In this document: positions 62,898-64,000 of the stretch, piece by piece
How the letters are laid out: each line of letters opens with the position of its first letter
Numbering within the stretch: position 1 is the first letter of the stretch
NCBI RefSeq assembly: GCF_003086295.3
Contig: NC_092046.1
Coordinates: 102,775,363 to 102,839,362, forward strand
From: Arachis hypogaea
Lineage: Eukaryota; Streptophyta; Magnoliopsida; Fabales; Fabaceae
Direction: 5' to 3'
Length of the DNA stretch: 64,000 bases
Made by a program: the position numbers and the translations under genes
Notes under the pieces: generated by a model
Databases searched by the model: none
What the model was told of the DNA's origin: nothing
The model's input: the letters and a program-made list of their open reading frames with translations, nothing else

Positions 62898-64000
62898 TGA
62901 TGACAAGTCATCTTAGCCTAGTTTCACTAGCCTTTTTCTTTTGTTTTCAATTGAATTATGTACTTTCTTGAGCCATAAGTAAGCCAATTGGGTAGATTTT
63001 CATGTTTCCTTTGATTTAATCAACCATGTATGAATTAATGCAATTTCATGAGGTTTTATGCTATAATTGTCACATATTATGAAAGAATGAATATCTCATG
63101 ATTTTGAGCATAGCTTTGATGTGTTTGGTTGATTAATGATAGGTGAAGAAAGCTTGGAGAAAGGTTGAAGCAAGGAGGAATGGCTAGGAGGAAGAGAGGA
63201 CAAAAAGTTTGAGCAAAAGTTTGCCTCAAACTTTAGCTCAAACTTTTGGAATAAGTGAAAATGAACCAGGGAGCAAAAAGCTGGACCAAAAGTTTGCCTC
63301 AAACTTTTGTGCAAACTTTTGGGCAAAAAGCTGGAGCAAAAGTTTGCCTCAAACTTTTGGGCAAAAAGCTTGAGCAAAAGTTTGCCTCAAACTTTTTGGA
63401 AAACTTTTGGCATCACAAATCAACACCCTGGAGAGCAAAAGTTTGCGCCAACGTTTGCCTCAAACTTTTTTGCAAACGTTGGCGCATGAACAACACACCC
63501 TGGAGAGCAAAAGTTTGCGCCAACGTTTGCCTCTAACTTCTTCAAAAACGTTGGCGCCATGAGTGTGCAAGGGGAGGCCAACGTTGGAGCAAAAGTTTGA
63601 CCCCAAACTTTTGCCCCATTGTTGGTATCAGCAAAAGAGGGTGGCTGATGTGAAAAGTTTGAGTAAAAGTTTGCCTCAAACTTTTACTCAAACTTTTACT
63701 CAAGCTTTCATGATTCCAAACCCAGTTCAATTCGGTTCTTCTCCAGACTCCAAGAGTAATCAACCAAGGCCTCTATCAACCCAATTCCATCAAGAGCAAA
63801 GGCCTAATTGAAGGCTTGAAGACCATTTGAAGAAAGTGTATAAATAGCATAGGATTTAAGTTTTTCGGAGAGCTTTTCCTTTGAGTTTTCAGAGAGAGTT
63901 TTCGGAGAGCTTTTGGTGTTGAGTGAATTTTAATTTCTAAGTCTCGGGGAAGGAGAATTGAATTCCCTTCCTCTTAGTTTTCTTGCTTTCAATTTCAATT
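62898..64000 (+). repeat. R8 3' LTR, first 1103 bp
   Basis: Colinear with 58112 onward to the end of the window. The inverted-repeat array is at 63200-63705. It lacks a short segment present in the 5' copy near 58580-58595 (one arm pair), and one arm reads CCCATTGTTGG instead of CCCAACGTTGG. Confidence 0.92.

Larger units (their letters stand above)
51235..64000 (+). mobile_element. R7: gag-protease element lacking pol (3' end outside)
   Basis: 5' LTR (51235-52937), primer site, long leader, gag and protease in one frame, AGGCAA hairpin, GGCGTT palindrome array, internal RGGR hairpin and the start of an accessory ORF, which is interrupted by R8 at 58112. Probable left target duplication ACTTA. 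There is no RT, RNase H or integrase. The LTR family is that of R10 and close to R5, so an R5-type element is a plausible source of pol. The remainder and 3' LTR lie beyond R8, outside the window. Confidence 0.85.
58112..64000 (+). mobile_element. R8: gag-only element (3' end outside)
   Basis: 5' LTR 58112-59958, primer site, gag (60146-61348), AGGCAA hairpin, 1.5 kb of non-coding sequence, pre-LTR module and the first 1103 bases of the 3' LTR (62898 on). Probable left duplication GCTAT (58107-58111). No protease, RT or integrase between gag and 3' LTR. The two LTRs are nearly identical where both are visible except for changes in the inverted-repeat array, suggesting a young insertion. Confidence 0.9.

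Noticed and set aside
1..64000. Envelope-like gene
   Set aside because: The 3' accessory ORFs show no signal peptide or membrane segment pattern that I could recognise; they are coiled-coil or plant-transposon-protein type.

Overview
The window reads as pericentromeric or otherwise repeat-dense DNA from a legume, most likely peanut or a wild Arachis. That is inferred from remembered Arachis repeat hallmarks: LTRs opening TGATGAGCGGATAATTTATA and abundant GGCGTTGAACGCCAG palindromes. No host gene, rRNA or intact tRNA was found. Essentially all 64 kb is LTR retrotransposons of the Ty3/gypsy class (Athila-like, one Tat-like), nested up to four deep. Labels R1-R10 below are mine.

Layout. R9 (1-1396, minus) is a fragment running off the left edge; it sits in R10, an LTR fragment (1397-2313) lodged in the 5' LTR of R1. 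R1 (about 2314-51234, plus) is an Athila-like element. Its gag is split by R2 (3413-44450, plus), a Tat-like element with exact GTATC duplications at 3408-3412 and 44451-44455. Inside R2 are R3 (3787-7895, 5'-truncated) and R4 (11365-41060, minus, GGGCT duplication), which splits the antisense ORF of R2. Inside R4 are R5 (13895-25478, minus, CATAT duplication), a structurally complete gag-pol element, and R6 (30509-40633, plus, ACTAC/ACTAT duplication), which has gag and protease but no reverse transcriptase. R7 (51235 to beyond 64000, plus; gag-protease only) sits in the 3' part of R1, and R8 (58112 to beyond 64000, plus; gag only) sits in R7. Hand-counted LTR divergence (R2 about 5%, R4 about 3.4%, R6 about 2.5%, R5 about 1.7%) agrees with the nesting order.

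All coding regions carry stops or indels, mostly single in-frame nonsense codons. R1, R3, R5, R6, R7 and R8 share one logic: 5' LTR, tRNA-Asp primer site (where present), gag with or without protease and pol in a single frame, a short structured segment, an optional 3' accessory ORF, then a hairpin plus plus-strand priming site before the 3' LTR. R6, R7, R8 and R4 look non-autonomous and would need pol from an R5/R1-type partner.

Most interesting signals. (1) A hairpin with loop AGGCAA (or close) just after the gag/pol stop in six elements, with compensatory stem changes. (2) A 7-bp hairpin with a four-base RGGR loop just upstream of the 3' LTR in five elements, repeated internally in three, again with covarying stems. 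(3) Arrays of long perfect inverted repeats, with unrelated sequences in different families, mostly in the LTRs. (4) About 50 bp of tRNA-Cys(GCA) sequence inside a retroelement ORF. (5) An LTR family that appears to have absorbed a copy of its own primer-binding-site junction.
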